Assembly (NCBI GenBank): GCA_964016885.1
Contig: OZ024742.1
Location: 122,364,196 to 122,428,195, forward strand
Source: Eledone cirrhosa
Lineage: Eukaryota; Mollusca; Cephalopoda; Octopoda; Eledonidae
Direction: 5' to 3'
DNA: 64,000 nucleotides
Shown here: piece by piece, positions 1 to 11,499 of the stretch
How the letters are laid out: every line of letters starts with the position of its first letter
Position numbering within the stretch: position 1 is the first letter of the stretch
The notes under the pieces: generated by a model
What the model was told of the DNA's origin: nothing
What the model saw: the letters and a program-made list of their open reading frames with translations, nothing else
Database searches by the model: none
Program-made: the position numbers and the translations under genes

Positions 1-397
1 AGGCGAAACAGAAACAAACCCACAACAAACGCAAACAAAACAAAATGACCAAAACGATACACACTACAGAGCAATAAATTTGAACAACAACCAATTATTA
101 CACTACATCCAACACAACGTCAACTTCACAGAAAAAGACTACACAACAATCCAAAAGTTCACACCACTTCCGCACATACAAATCACTCGCATCATACAGA
201 AAACGTACACGACACTAAAAAAAAATTCTCCAAAGACATCGGATATTTCCGACAAGCACTCTCCAGGAGGATTTATAACGACATCCTTCCGGGGGAGGCA
301 AGAAGCAGTGAAAAGGATGGAGAAACCATCCTTCCTTTACGAGAAGTAAGGTAAGTGGTCTTTTCCATCTTTACCACTCCATTTCCTCACTCAGAAT

Positions 398-1233
398 AGG
401 CAGCATAAATGCGCGTGGCTTGGGGTCGTCATGGAAGCAGGGCCACCTGCTCAACGACCTCAGGTCACTAAACATAGATGTAGTGACCATTAGCGAGACC
501 AGAATCTCCGAAGCACGGGCCTTCGCACCGATCTTCGGCGACTACGATGTGTACGCAGCTCCCAGCCGTCCGGGATCGGGGAGAGGTGTTGCTGCGCTTT
601 TTCGGAGAGGTTTGGATCTTGCCATAAAGGCCATCTTCCTGGACCCAGAGGGTAAGATGGTGATGCTGGACGTGACCAGCGGAGACGGGCAAGCTTTCAG
701 GCTAGTGGTTGTCTATGCCCCGGTAGGAGCAGGGCGACCTATTTTCTTCCGGCGTCTGGAGACCTTTCTTGGAACGTCCCGTACTTAAGTGTTAGTGGGC
801 GACTGGAACGGGATCTTAGATGCACGCTGGGACTGTGTGGGTATTAGCGGATAGGGGAGGAGGGTGCAAGAGCCTCACCAACCTGCTCAGGCGTTTTGAA
901 CTGTCTAACAGGTACCGATTGGATTTCCCGAATGTGCCAATGTGGACTTGGACAAATCGCATAGGGTCATCCAGATCATATCTAGACAGAGTATTTTGTA
1001 GGGAAATAGATAGGTCTAGCATAGGCTATCCACAATTCAAGATAGTCAGCTACACGGACCACAAATTCGTGATCTGTGTGCTTGAATTAGATAGGCTTCA
1101 TAGACGAGGACTCGGCTACTGGAAGCTAACTGCGTCCTTACCAGCGAGCAAGGCCTACAGAGACCGGATTAGCGAACTAGTTAAGCGGGCGTTGACGGGG
1201 GCCATCGTCAAAAACAACTGGTGGTTGCTCTGA
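398..1233 (+). pseudogene. LINE AP endonuclease domain, frameshifted
   Basis: This segment would encode the apurinic-like endonuclease that nicks target DNA for target-primed reverse transcription. The family's landmarks appear in order: an INARG-like start, the catalytic Glu in TISETRIS, VVYAP, GDWN, WTWTN, SRSYLDRVF and the terminal TDH (SDH in most relatives). The frame closes at a TAA near 786, just before GDWN, and resumes about 20 bases later in another frame, so at least one indel and one stop separate the two halves. The end leads into the linker that precedes the RT. Confidence in the domain is high because almost every motif of the endonuclease fold is present. Clade assignment rests mainly on the RT downstream. 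Confidence 0.8.
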
Positions 1234-1475
1234 AAAGAGCGATTAGAATAGAGTCCATTAGGTTTAGTAAGGGTTTAGCAATAGAGCAAAATAGAGCAGA
1301 GGGAGAACTAGTTAGAAAATTACACGAGGCGCATAGCAAAGGCATCACGACCGACGTACTTGCGGCGAAATTTGCCCTTGACCAATTCTTCAATGCAAAG
1401 CACGAAGGCTGCGTTGTCAGAGCTAGGGTGCGTGCTCTCAGACACGAGGGGAGGAAAGCCGTTCAATAGGGCCGA

Positions 1476-3752
1476 GTGGAGGAGGCGCGTTGTGGCAACA
1501 AAGCCACGATCCGGTCTTTGGTGGCGCACGACGGGCGCATGCTACTCGATCCCGGGCAAATATGTGAAGCTTTTCAGCGACACTTCGCACTGCTGTTCGG
1601 GGCTAGCGGCGGGACGGATCGAGGGATGGAGTTTAGTGTCTACCTCGACGGACTGCCGCGGTTCTCGGCCACTGAAGCGGAGTGTTGCGAAAAGCCTATA
1701 ACAGCCACTGAAGTACGGGAGGCAATGACTGGCTGCACAAGGGGTACATCTCCTGGTTTGGATGGTCTGCCCTATGAACTTTACGTACAGATGCCAGACT
1801 TGTTCGGAGGCCTCTTGGCGGACGTCTACTACAACTGGCAACATAACAGGAGAATTCCCAGCTCTGTGAGCCGAGGAGCGGTGGCGCTGCTGAGAAAAGA
1901 TCCTACCAAGTGGGATAACATAGTTCAAGATTTTGGCCAAGGTGCTAGCAAAGAGGTTGGCGCTTGTCATTGGTGATCTGGTGTGAGAGGCGCAGACATG
2001 CGCCATTCCAGACAGATCCATCCACGACAAGCTCCATTTCATGCGATACATCGTGGAGAGGGTAGCTAGGGAACCGGGCACGAGTGGGTGCTTGATAAAT
2101 TTAGATCCGTCGAAAGCTTTGGAAAGGCTCGACCATCGTATCTGGCGGCTGGCTTTGGTCCCGTCTTCAGTGGCTGGATCGCTGCCATGCACAGCGACAT
2201 CTGCTCTGTGGTGAGAGTGAACGGTCAACTTTCGGAACCGTTTAACATCATGCGCTCGGTCCGCCAAGGATGTCCCCTCTCGTCCCTCTTGTACGTATTG
2301 ACTCTCGACCATTACTGCACAAACTGGAGACGTTGAGGGGCGTCCCTCGCGAACTAGGAGGCGGAAGATCCGTGTCAGCATATGCGGACGATGTCACCGT
2401 AGTGGTGTCGAACGCCAAACACACCGAGGCGATCGGCACTACACTAAGAGAATACGAAGCGATGACAGGAGCAATGATCAACCAGGAAAAGTCAGCGGGC
2501 CTGCAGCTCGGCACCTGGAGAGGCAGGTCCATGTTGTCCAACAGCGTCGTCGGAAGCTGGACGGACGGACCGGTTAAATGGCTAGGGGTCTGGTTCGGTC
2601 CGGACCTCCAGACGGACAAAAACTGGGACGAGGTGACGAGCAGTGTGTCTTCTCTCACCCAGAAATGGGCGGAGAGGAAGCTATCCCTGAAAGGTCGAGC
2701 GGAGGTGGCTAACGGGTATATCGCGTCCGTCATCTACTACCGCCTGACCGTCGTACCTTGTCCTAAGCCCCGCCTGACTGCGCTGGAGCGTTTGCTCTTT
2801 CGCTTTTTGTGGAAGGGACGCGCTCCGATGGTCAGGCGGTCCATCTGCTGTCAACACCCGCTACGTGGAGGGCAGGGGGTGCCGTGGCTGATAATGCGTA
2901 GACACGCGCTAAGGGTACGACATTTCCACCTCTTCCTCGACGGTGATCAGGTGTGGTTTCAGTTTGCTAGACGCGTCTTTCCACAGCTGGTCTCCTAGAC
3001 GAAGCTGCAGTCCTGGCTCAAGCGAAGACCGAGAGTGAGCGCTTGGAGACTGGAATATCTTCAGGCGCTCACAGCCCTCGACCAATCGGGCAATGTGATC
3101 GGTGGAAAGTCCACCTTGGCGTTCTATTTAAGGATTAGTGGAGGGGAAGAGCGACGACGTACTTGGGGAAACTCTAGGCGTCGACGAAAATCAATTAGCC
3201 AATCTCTTCGGAAGAACTTTAGGGCCGGGGCCTATTGACAACATCCAGAAATCCCTGGCCTGCTGGCAGTGCTACCGAGGAGCTTTGCCAGTTCGGGATA
3301 AACTCTACAAGCATGGAGGTGCCGTCAGCCGGGCATGTCCGAGATTCGCGCAGGGCGACGAAACCGCCCTGCACGCACCCGTCCAGTGTCGGAGCATTGC
3401 TGACTTGTGGGTTTATGTCGAACACATGCTGTCCTGTGTAGGACGGATCAAGCTATCAGCTGAATCCATCGTGAGGATTGCCCCGCCGTCTTCCTTTAGC
3501 CGGGAAGGGCAGGCAGTTTTTATCTGTCTGGTGGCCATGGCGAAAGAGATAGTATGGTGGACACGTTTGAAAGGGCTGAAAACTAGCACTTACCTCTTCG
3601 GTGATGCTCTGATTAACTTTTTCAAATTTAATTTAAAAAGGAAAATCAGGGTAGAAAGGGAAGTGCTCTCTTCCCAGCATTTTTTTGAAAGATGGGTGAG
3701 AGAGGCAAGAATGGCCCGAGTGAATGGGCCTTCTCTGAGTATGTGTCTGTAA
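1476..3752 (+). pseudogene. Tx1-like reverse transcriptase and C-terminal domain, broken
   Basis: The reverse transcriptase core can be followed through three frames: SPGLDGLPYELY (palm/finger region, ~1755), a frameshift and small deletion near 1925, VRQGCPLSSLLY (~2255), then SAYADDVTVVV with the catalytic YADD box (~2375) and KWLGVWFGPD (~2580) in an uninterrupted stretch to 2998. After a stop and frameshift the C-terminal part resumes at 3138, with a degenerate Cys/His cluster (CPRFAQGDETALHAPVQC) where relatives have a CCHC-type knuckle. The final stop is TAA at 3750-3752. In a live element this protein would copy the element RNA at the nicked target. At least three frame changes rule out function. 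Confidence 0.82.
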
Positions 3753-4012
3753 ATTAAAGGTGTAAAACTTGGAGAGGGCACTTGCCCTGGTGGTCAGGGT
3801 CACTGTGGTCTTTTAATGGGCTCTCTCCACAAATGTCCCTCGGAAATCTCCCCCTATTGGGGAATCTTTCTTTGTTATTTTATTACATCCTCTGTTTTTT
3901 TTACACGCAGAAATGCCCATTTGTGCTGTCCTGTATTGTCCTGTACTATCCTTAATATCTACTTCATGTAAACCCTTGTGGTTAATAAAGAAAACATTAT
4001 TATTATTATTTG

Positions 4013-4338
4013 TTGAAAGATGGGTGAGAGAAGCAAGTATGGCCCGAATGAATGGGCCTTCTCTGAGTATGTGTCTGTAAATTAAAGGTGGAACACTGGG
4101 AGAGGGCACTTGCCCTGGTGGTCAGGGTCACTGTGGTCTTTTAATGGGCTTTCTCCTCAAATGTCCCTCGGAAGTCTCCCTCCTATTGGGGAATTTTTCT
4201 TTGTTATTTTATTACATCCTCTGTTTTTTTACAGGAATGCCCATTTGTACCGTCCTGTATTGTCCTGTACTGTCCTTAATGTCTACTTTATGTAAACCCT
4301 TGTGGTTAATAAAGAAAACATTATTATTATTATTATTA
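4013..4338 (+). mobile_element. 5'-truncated second 3' end of the same Tx1-like LINE
   Basis: The sequence from TTGAAAGATGGGTGAGAG repeats bases ~3686-4010 almost exactly: the end of the coding region, the same TAA, the same 3' UTR and the same GTGGTTAATAAAGAAAAC end, again followed by (ATT)n. It starts directly at the (ATT)n tail of copy 1, in the same orientation. It therefore looks like a 5'-truncated insertion into, or template jump onto, the tail of the first copy. Confidence 0.85.
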
Positions 4339-4344
4339 ATAGTA

Positions 4345-4389
<45 letters not shown>

Positions 4390-4434
4390 ATAGTAGTCGT
4401 AGTAGTAGTAATAGTAGTAATAGTAGCAACAGCA
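4339..4434. repeat. (TAG)n trinucleotide array
   Basis: About thirty AGT/TAG units with a few interruptions directly follow the (ATT)n tail of the truncated LINE. The array gives long frames of poly-Ser or poly-Val that are artefacts. Confidence 0.9.
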
Positions 4435-4985
4435 GTTCTGTACAAACAAAAATGGAGAAAAGACGAGAATACTATCTGAAATGGCGATTAAATTTCTCAC
4501 AAAAAAGTCAGAGATGACATAAAAAACCTGGACAATTCCTTTCACATTTTATCGCCTTTCTCACAAACTTTCTATTTATATACGGTTACCACAGATTTCG
4601 TAAGCTTAAACTGTCCTGGTGCTTTGCAGCTCTATCGAAGCACACCTGATGCATCCACCCTACATGGAGCGTATTTTGCCTCAATAAACTGCAAACTAAA
4701 CAGCTTTAAGCTATAATACGTTCCTCTAGAATTTTCCCGTCACGTTTTAGCTGCATGCTTTAACTTACACATGATTAAACAGAATAGAAAGTACCTGGTA
4801 TTCTTTATTCTTGGATATTGTGAAGATTTCAGAAGCGCTGATCCTTCATTAGATAATTATACAATGTATGTTTATCTGAAGGCGGACGAAGGGATAGAAA
4901 TATGAATAGAAAGAAAAAGGTGGAAGCTTAGATATGTGGCTATTCGTACGCATATGCCTGTGCGTGTTTGTATACCTATATATAT
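4435..4985. other. unassigned AT-rich DNA
   Basis: No coding frame, SINE box or repeat recognised between the trinucleotide array and the first R-family repeat. Confidence 0.5.
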
Positions 4986-4991
4986 ATATAT

Positions 4992-5599
4992 GTCAGGTCA
5001 CCAGTTGGTGCTACTGGTAACATGTATCCCAGTACAACCTGTCTCATGGTCGGGTCGTTGGCGACTAAACTGGCAACCCCACCAAGGTTTCTTGGTGAGG
5101 AGGTTGACTTTGGACATCTTGCAGGAATAAAAACAAAACCTGTCAAAGGGCAAAGAAGCTCTTAAGAGTCAATGGCCATCTAAAATCAACGGGAGAGATC
5201 ACCCCTTAGCCTTTGTCACGGCAGAATTCTATAAGAAGGAAAACTCTGATATAACACCTGCAACCCTGATGGTATCCAATGATGTTGACATGTTCTTCTT
5301 TTTGGTAAATATCATCTTGGTTAAGAGAGTGGGACTGGCTTTGTGGAGTGCCTTTGCTCACTATAAAAGCTTCACGGCACAGGCATTGCTTTATATCTGG
5401 AGATCTCTCTGCACTTGTCGTCACATGGTATCATGGGCCCAGAACTATGTGTCAATAATTGTCACAGGTGTAGTGTTTGTACCAGAGTTTTCAAGTCGCT
5501 GGCTGGACTAAAAATGCACACTTGCTCAGCGCATCGGTAGGAGTTCTCCTACATGGATATGATGTAGTGGCCTACTCGAAAACGAGTTGGCAGCCACCA

Positions 5600-5601
<2 letters not shown>
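4992..5601 (+). repeat. R-family interspersed repeat, copy 1
   Basis: About 610 bp beginning GTCAGGTCACCAGTTGGTG and ending near GGCAGCCACCAC, with (TA)n on both sides. Bases 13016-13624 carry a near-identical copy. The copies at 12486-12947 (minus) and 55185-55798 (plus) are diverged members. A frame at 5269-5511 is shared with the 13-kb copy but matches no protein I know, and its conservation reflects overall DNA identity. It has no RT, transposase or tRNA-like head, so it is probably a non-autonomous element of unknown type. Confidence 0.75.
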
Positions 5602-5602
<1 letters not shown>

Positions 5603-5632
<30 letters not shown>

Positions 5633-5722
5633 AAACTTCCTATTACACACTCTACTACCCTAATTATTGAGTACTTTGGTGCATTATGGTCCACCTGGTT
5701 CCTTATCACATTTCCTTCGTTA
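5603..5722 (+). repeat. (TA)n plus end fragment of the foldback repeat also at 10.97 kb
   Basis: After a short (TA)n, bases 5632-5722 (CTCTACTACCCTAATTATTG onward, ending CCTTCGTTATATA) match bases 11088-11172. Only the unique tail is present here; the hairpin part seen at 10978-11077 is absent. Confidence 0.7.
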
Positions 5723-5749
5723 TATATATATATATACACATACACACAT

Positions 5750-5809
<60 letters not shown>

Positions 5810-5862
5810 ATGTGTGTATATATATATATATATATATGTAGGTGTGTGTGTGTGTGTGCGTG
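5723..5862. repeat. compound TA/CA/TG microsatellite
   Basis: Alternating (TA)n, (CA)n, (TA)n and (TG)n runs. The Tyr/Ile/Cys/Val-rich frames across it are meaningless. Confidence 0.9.
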
Positions 5863-6114
5863 ATATAACCAGGTCATTGAAAAATATATTATACAAAGTC
5901 AATAATCTTAACCATATTTCGTGTATATATATACTATGTTGGTACGTATTTATTTATGTTTATATGCGTTTGTATGTATGCATATACGGTATTAATTTAA
6001 CTATGAATTACTGCTAACAAATACTCCACACTGCCTGGAATCTGGAAATCTGAAGCACTAATTTTCAATTCACATTAAACTAAAGCCATGTCTCCCAAAG
6101 TCCCATAGGTGTTC

Positions 6115-6327
6115 ACCGATATCATAAATACTAAATATATATCTTTATCCCGGACGGTGATGAAAAATGTGTCCTACATGTGCGATAGCAGCGAAGTAAA
6201 ATGCTACGCTAAACACTTCATCCACCATGTGCAGTTCTCCGGTTACAACCAACAGGACAGAGTTTACAAGGTTGCCAGAGAAAACTTTAATACGCATCAT
6301 ATGCGTATGGATATGCTTCAGTTATAG
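6115..6327 (+). mobile_element. Penelope-like element fragment
   Basis: The frame contains CYAKHFIHHVQFSGYNQQ. This closely parallels HIQHFIHRMQFSGYNQRN in the PLE at 59088-60399, where it lies between the RT and the GIY-YIG endonuclease. Only this connecting stretch (~70 residues) is recognisable. No ends were identified. Confidence 0.6.
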
Positions 6328-6609
6328 AAGCAATTCCTTGAATGGATTAGGCAGGATAAGGTATACATCTGAAAATTTCAATAAATGCTGGGTTAACAAA
6401 AAGTAAAGAACCAGAAACATCTAGATGCTTTCCTATAGGCGACCGTATGTATAGGAGTGTGCCATTTTGGTATCGCCATGGGTGGAGATGACAGACTCGT
6501 ACATGAATGCTGTACAAAGCTTTTTTAATGTCCTGGGTTTAATATGGTGAGCTTGCACAGTATTTCTATTTATTAAATTTCATTCACAGTCATTCCTCAT
6601 CATGGAACT

Positions 6610-6692
6610 ATTGGAAAGGGAACTTGCTGAATCGAACTCGGAAACCCATTATTGCGGAGCAAACATTTTTAACCACCAAGCTATGCCTGCGT
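6610..6692 (-). mobile_element. tRNA-derived SINE head, third family
   Basis: Read on the minus strand, the segment has an A-box-like GGCATAGCTTGGTGGTTAA and a B-box-like GAGTTCGATTC about 35 bases further on. This is the layout of the GGCATGGCTGTGTGGTAAG-type SINEs common in cephalopods. The body beyond the tRNA-like head is not recognisable. Confidence 0.5.
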
Positions 6693-6699
6693 CAATTAA

Positions 6700-8005
6700 A
6701 CTGTAGTTTTAATTAATCCTTTTATTATAACGTCAAATAATGTCGACATCCGAGACCACCTATCGCTTCTAAACACTTTTATAAGCATCATATGTGGCTA
6801 CCCTTTCCACTTACGACAAAACCCACACGATATTCTGATTTGCTCCTTAAGCTATAAAATTAACTTGCACTATTGTTGCAATAAAAATTTCAAACTTACA
6901 AAATCATTATTTTTAACGTTTATTTTCAATTTATTTCAAAATAAAATAAAGAAAGAGAATACATAAAAGCCACCAACAAAATTTACGTCATTGACAGGTC
7001 GACTGTTTTGAAAGGTGTGAGGAGAAACTCGTAATTAAAGTGGCAATATTTTAATGTTGAAATTCAGTATCATTAGCATGTAATGTTTCTAAAGTCATAA
7101 GTTGTTGGAAATTGTTTCCAAATCAATTAAAATCAGACATTGGAATTTTTATTTAACATAAAGAAAATACCGTAAAAATAAATGTGATATTTCAAGACTT
7201 GGTGAATTGGTAAGAACAGTAGAGCAACAGACAAATACATAGTAATATATATATTTAATTTCTTTGTTGCATGTTTATATCTCACACAATTTCCTTCTTC
7301 TAAAACCATGCACATGGTTAAAATATGGATATATAGTATACAGCATAATGGGGTCGTTTCTCACCGGGAATTCGAATTATGTCGAAATAAGGAGCCGACC
7401 AGGTTCAACGTTGTCTCTCATCCTTTGGGGATCAATAAAATCAAAAGCCACTTCATGGTGCTCTATTCACGGAATCCCTAACACGTCAGTTGAAATGCTT
7501 TATGCTATTAATTTCGGCTCTTTATGTTCTGAGTTGTAATCCAAATGTGATCTACAGGGGAAGCAGAAATAATCCGTCACTCTATTTAACACCCCTGACA
7601 CTAAAATCTCATTTTAAAAATACTTTCTATTCTAACTCGATTTCTCCATACCATCAGTTCCAGAAGCATTCGACTTGGCTAATAAAATCTACCCTTCCCT
7701 CCAAGACTAAACAATAATAGAGTAAGGGGAATTATGTTACGAATATTATAAAATGTTAGTATACTATCTTAACTTTGCAGGCTGTTCACGGTTGTGACAT
7801 TATATAATCTTATTAAGCCTGCATGGAAATTTATAAAAATATGTCTAAACATATAAAAAAAGGTATGAATAATTAGGATTATTTGCAGAATTAAAATTTT
7901 AGCGAACGGTATTAAATTATTTTCTGATTTAATTCTTTAAAAAAAAATCATACTAATCTTATTTCTGATATAAAATCATTTGATAACCCCGTATATTCTT
8001 CTTCT
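6700..8005. other. unassigned AT-rich DNA
   Basis: No defendable gene. A stretch at 7375-7500 weakly resembles a SINE body but lacks clear boxes. Confidence 0.5.
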
Positions 8006-8009
8006 TGTG

Positions 8010-8204
8010 ACGCTAAATTCCGTCAGTTGCCGACTGCGCATTAACATGTGATATCTCCCTCCACAAAGCTCGATCACCAGCAGCAGAGTTCAAAGAGCAA
8101 AGATGAAGTCCAGTCCATAAGTTGACATTGTCAAGCCATCGTTTTGGCTGCCGGCCTCTGCTTCTCTTACCAGCCAACCCTCCCTCCAGGCATAACCTAC
8201 TCAT
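8010..8204 (-). pseudogene. LINE ORF2 C-terminal fragment
   Basis: The minus-strand frame contains GKRSRGRQPKRWLDNVNLW followed by a segment ending DRALWREISHVNAQS. The string RGRQ-KRW-DN, a WTGL-like motif about 10 residues on and a D-R-x-x-W-R ending are the hallmark of the extreme C-terminus of many endonuclease-RT LINE proteins. The fragment is truncated upstream, and no polyadenylation tail or target duplication is evident. The clade cannot be fixed from so short a piece. Confidence 0.6.
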
Positions 8205-10105
8205 ACTACGAGTTGATCTTTTATAAGGCCGAATATTAAAGCGTCTTTAAATAATTTATCCCAATTCTTACCATTAGCTTATTTGAATTGTCTCATATTT
8301 CTGGTGGTTTTTAATGAAAATTATATTTATAAAACCTTACTCATAACTATTTCTATAAGCAAATATTTGTTTTAACATATGGGCAAGGCTTCAGCAAAAC
8401 AGGCCATTCTGATGATGTCTGTATTGAATCCTATTTGCATGATGAAGCATGTTTCCTGTTAAATAATTCATGGAGATTTCTTGAGCGATTATTTGGATGA
8501 CATTGTTTCTCAAGATGGTATATTTTATTAAATATTTTATCGACTTTAATATATGAAAGAAAATGCAAGCGTCACACAGAATAGATTCTATTGAATTTAA
8601 ATTATCCTTTCACACACAAATCATTGACACCCTTCATATATTTGTTTTGTTTTACCACAAGCTGAAATATTTTCGAACAAACGAAATGCGTTCGTGTTTG
8701 CTTTAATGAAGATGTTCCCATTCTGAGACTAGCTCAACTTTTATACACGATGGTATCATTGAAATAATTCTTACCTTCTTGAAATAATCTCCTCTTTTCT
8801 TTGGGAGTCGCCAAGAAATTTTAATACGTATTCATCACCAACATACAGGAGATATTTAACCCAGGGTAGGTAATACACCATCCATTAAGGTATATTTCCT
8901 CTTTTGTGCCTTTTACACATCGGGGGTCTATATCCTTGTCTCATTTTGTTTCTTAATTATGAAAACAAATCTGTCGTTGTCCCAGACACATGTGAATTAA
9001 TTTAAGGAATTAACATTCTTCACGATATTATGTTATATTGAAAGTCGTTAAGAAAATTCGTTAGATTTTTGTTTTCTTTTCCAGCTAAGATGAACATTTT
9101 AATTGCTTATTACATCTCGTGGTATAGTTATGTTATCTTTGTGCAAACATCCTAGAGATAGTGTGATCTTATGGAGAGCAATGTATACGCGTGAAACCTG
9201 ATTTCACAGACTGCTATGACAATATACTTATACTTTATATATTACAATAAGTAAGTTCTCTAGTAAAACAGTTACATTTTCTTGATAAATTGCAAGAAAA
9301 TGAAATGTATATGAGACATTATTTGCTTATATTTTCAGATATACCAGAAACGTATTCTAAACAATCTCACAACCATGAACACATCGTAAAACGAGAAGTT
9401 ATTTTGTTGCTCTTTAGAAAGGCAATGTATTGACATATTTATGTTATGTGTTCCATTTACCATACCCCTCCATCTCCTCTCATGTGGAATGTAGGTTAAC
9501 GGTCCATACTTTATAAGACGTCTGCTGTAAATTATTGTTTGTTTATGTCATCCATATATCAGCAATTGTCCAGGTGTTGCTTCTAACAAATCATCTTTTA
9601 TAGTTGCGGTCACTCTTCACGACTCATGCAAGCCTCACACGCAATCACAATCCATCTGTATGTGAAGTCTGTAACGCTATACTGGCATTACTTTTACAAT
9701 AATCGGGGTTTAGATTTGCCTTTCATCTTTACAGTGTCGATAGCATAATGTAACAGTAACGCACTGGGGTCAATTTGATTAACTTTCCACTCCTCCAAAA
9801 TTGCTGGCTTTTTGCCTAAATCAGAAACCAATATTATAATCAGCAATAGGCTATTCCTTTCTATTACACTCAAAGTGTCATTAAGCTTCATATTCCAATA
9901 ATGAGTAGAAGCATAGAATATCATTCGGACTATATTTTCGTGAGAACAAGTATGAATTAATGAAAAGCAAATACAAAGAAATTAAAGTCCATCATGGTAG
10001 TTTATAGGGTCTAAGCCTAAAGTCTCTCTTACGACAGGAGACTTTCAATGCCTGTGCTTATCCAGATTCCCGTGATGTTAAGCAACTGAGAGTACAAGAT
10101 CCCCA
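8205..10105. other. unassigned AT-rich DNA
   Basis: About 1.9 kb without simple arrays, SINE boxes or recognisable coding sequence on either strand. Confidence 0.5.
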
Positions 10106-10109
10106 CCCA

Positions 10110-10225
10110 CCCCACCGTCAAATGAAATGCTTTGCTCAAGAACACAACACACAACCCAGCCCAGGTATCGAACCCACGATATTATGATAGTAACTCTAAC
10201 ACCATTACCACTATGTAACCTCCGC
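10110..10225 (-). mobile_element. tRNA-derived SINE, family B
   Basis: The minus strand reads like ...ATCATAATATCGTGGGTTCGATACCTGG followed by a GTTGTGTGTTGTGTTCTTGAG-type body (only pieces quoted here). The same head and body recur at 23242-23350 (minus) and 49548-49745 (plus). The B-box GGGTTCGATAC is intact. Confidence 0.6.
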
Positions 10226-10882
10226 TACAGTTTGCAAAAGTTTAATATAAAATTTGATCTAGATATTAGATCAGATTTTGAAGATCTGCATTAAATCAAA
10301 CATGAAAGAAACAATTGTGGGTATAAGACGAACTTTTGTCTTCCATTAAACAGAGATAGCTATAAAGGTCGTCAATAAGTGTTTGTCAAAGAATAGTTTA
10401 AAATAATCGAAACTAATTCGTCTGACGTCTGCATTTCTTACAAATACTAAATTCTATCAAAATATTTCATAAACGATACATAATAGAGTAAAGAACGAAT
10501 GCCATCCAAAGAATTGTTCCTAAGGCCTTCATTAGTGAATTTGACAGTAAACATGTTTAATCATATAAAAGGCGTCAATACAGTTGTCAGAGCTAATTGT
10601 CGGGTTACATGTAGAGTGACAAATATAATTGAACAAAAAAATCTATAATTTCCGACAAATTAGTTAACAATGACAGAGTTTCCGTAAAGTTTTATGTAGA
10701 ATCATTTCTTATTTAAATATAAACAAATAACAAAAATATATTCTTCCCCATGGAATGTTGTTATTTGTTGATGTTTAAAGAGAATTGCCACAATTGGAAC
10801 TGCCAAATGAATATCATTTATATTATTCTATTTTATTTCTCTCTATGTACATGCGTAATGTAGACAATATACATGATGTAAT

Positions 10883-10885
<3 letters not shown>
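10226..10885. other. unassigned AT-rich DNA
   Basis: No feature recognised. Confidence 0.45.
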
Positions 10886-10923
<38 letters not shown>

Positions 10924-10962
10924 GCGCGCACACACGCACGTATATATATATATATATATACA
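10886..10962. repeat. TA / CA / TA compound microsatellite
   Basis: (TA)n, then CGCGCGCACACACGCACG, then (TA)n, leading directly into the foldback repeat. Confidence 0.9.
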
Positions 10963-10967
10963 TAGGA

Positions 10968-11170
10968 ACATTTACACGACCCCGACGGCAGAGCTCAAGC
11001 CGTTTCGACGGCTATTTCTGGACTAAATTTACGACAGAAATAGCCGTCGAAACGGCTTGAGATATGGCGTCGGGGTCTTGAACATTTTCCTATTACCTAC
11101 TCAACTACCCTAAGTATTGAGTACTCTGGTGCGTTATGGTCCATCTGGTTCCTTACCACACTTCCTTCGT

Positions 11171-11172
<2 letters not shown>
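10968..11172 (+). repeat. foldback repeat with 43-bp arms
   Basis: Bases 10978-11020 and 11035-11077 are inverted copies with three mismatches over 43 positions, separated by a 14-base loop. The arm core is GCCGTTTCGACGGCTATTTC, itself partly palindromic. The downstream tail to 11172 matches 5632-5722, so this is a dispersed element. (TA)n borders both sides. Confidence 0.8.
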
Positions 11173-11202
<30 letters not shown>

Positions 11203-11249
11203 AATATATATAATATATATGACTATATATATGTGTATATATATATGTT

Positions 11250-11306
<57 letters not shown>

Positions 11307-11443
11307 AGTAAGTATGTTTTGAAACAGTGAGCGAGTTTGAAATTACAAAATATATAGCTTTCACCGTATTTTTAACTAAAGGAATTTTAGCTTGATAACA
11401 GGGTTTAGAACCCTCAGATAAATGGAAAAAGATGAGTATTGAC

Positions 11444-11494
<51 letters not shown>
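11171..11494. repeat. (TA)n arrays with a short unique island
   Basis: (TA)-rich sequence at 11171-11304 and (TA)n at 11447-11494, with about 140 bases of unassigned DNA between them. Confidence 0.85.

Positions 11495-11499
<5 letters not shown>

Larger units (their letters stand above)
1..4012 (+). mobile_element. Tx1-like non-LTR retrotransposon, degraded, copy 1
   Basis: A LINE whose parts read in order on the plus strand: an AC-rich leader (1-350) that may be the end of ORF1 or 5' untranslated sequence, an AP-type endonuclease (about 398-1233), a reverse transcriptase (about 1476-2998), a C-terminal Cys/His segment (3138-3752), and a 3' UTR ending in GTGGTTAATAAAGAAAAC followed by (ATT)n near 4010. 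The RT style (RQGCPLS, SAYADDV, KWLGVWFG) is that of the L1/Tx1 group. The coding region is broken by several frameshifts and stops, so it cannot be active. The window may start inside the element, so its true 5' end is not visible. The 37.96-39.65 kb minus-strand fragment is a second member of the same family. Confidence 0.85.

Noticed and set aside
1542..2381. 279-codon minus-strand frame
   Set aside because: Antisense shadow of the Tx1-like reverse transcriptase on the plus strand.
5269..5511. Conserved frame shared by two R-family copies
   Set aside because: The copies are near-identical at DNA level throughout, so frame conservation is not evidence for a protein, and diverged copies do not keep it open.
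7375..7510. SINE-like stretch (TCATCCTTTGGGGATCAATA)
   Set aside because: Resembles a SINE body but has no readable A or B box and no defined ends.
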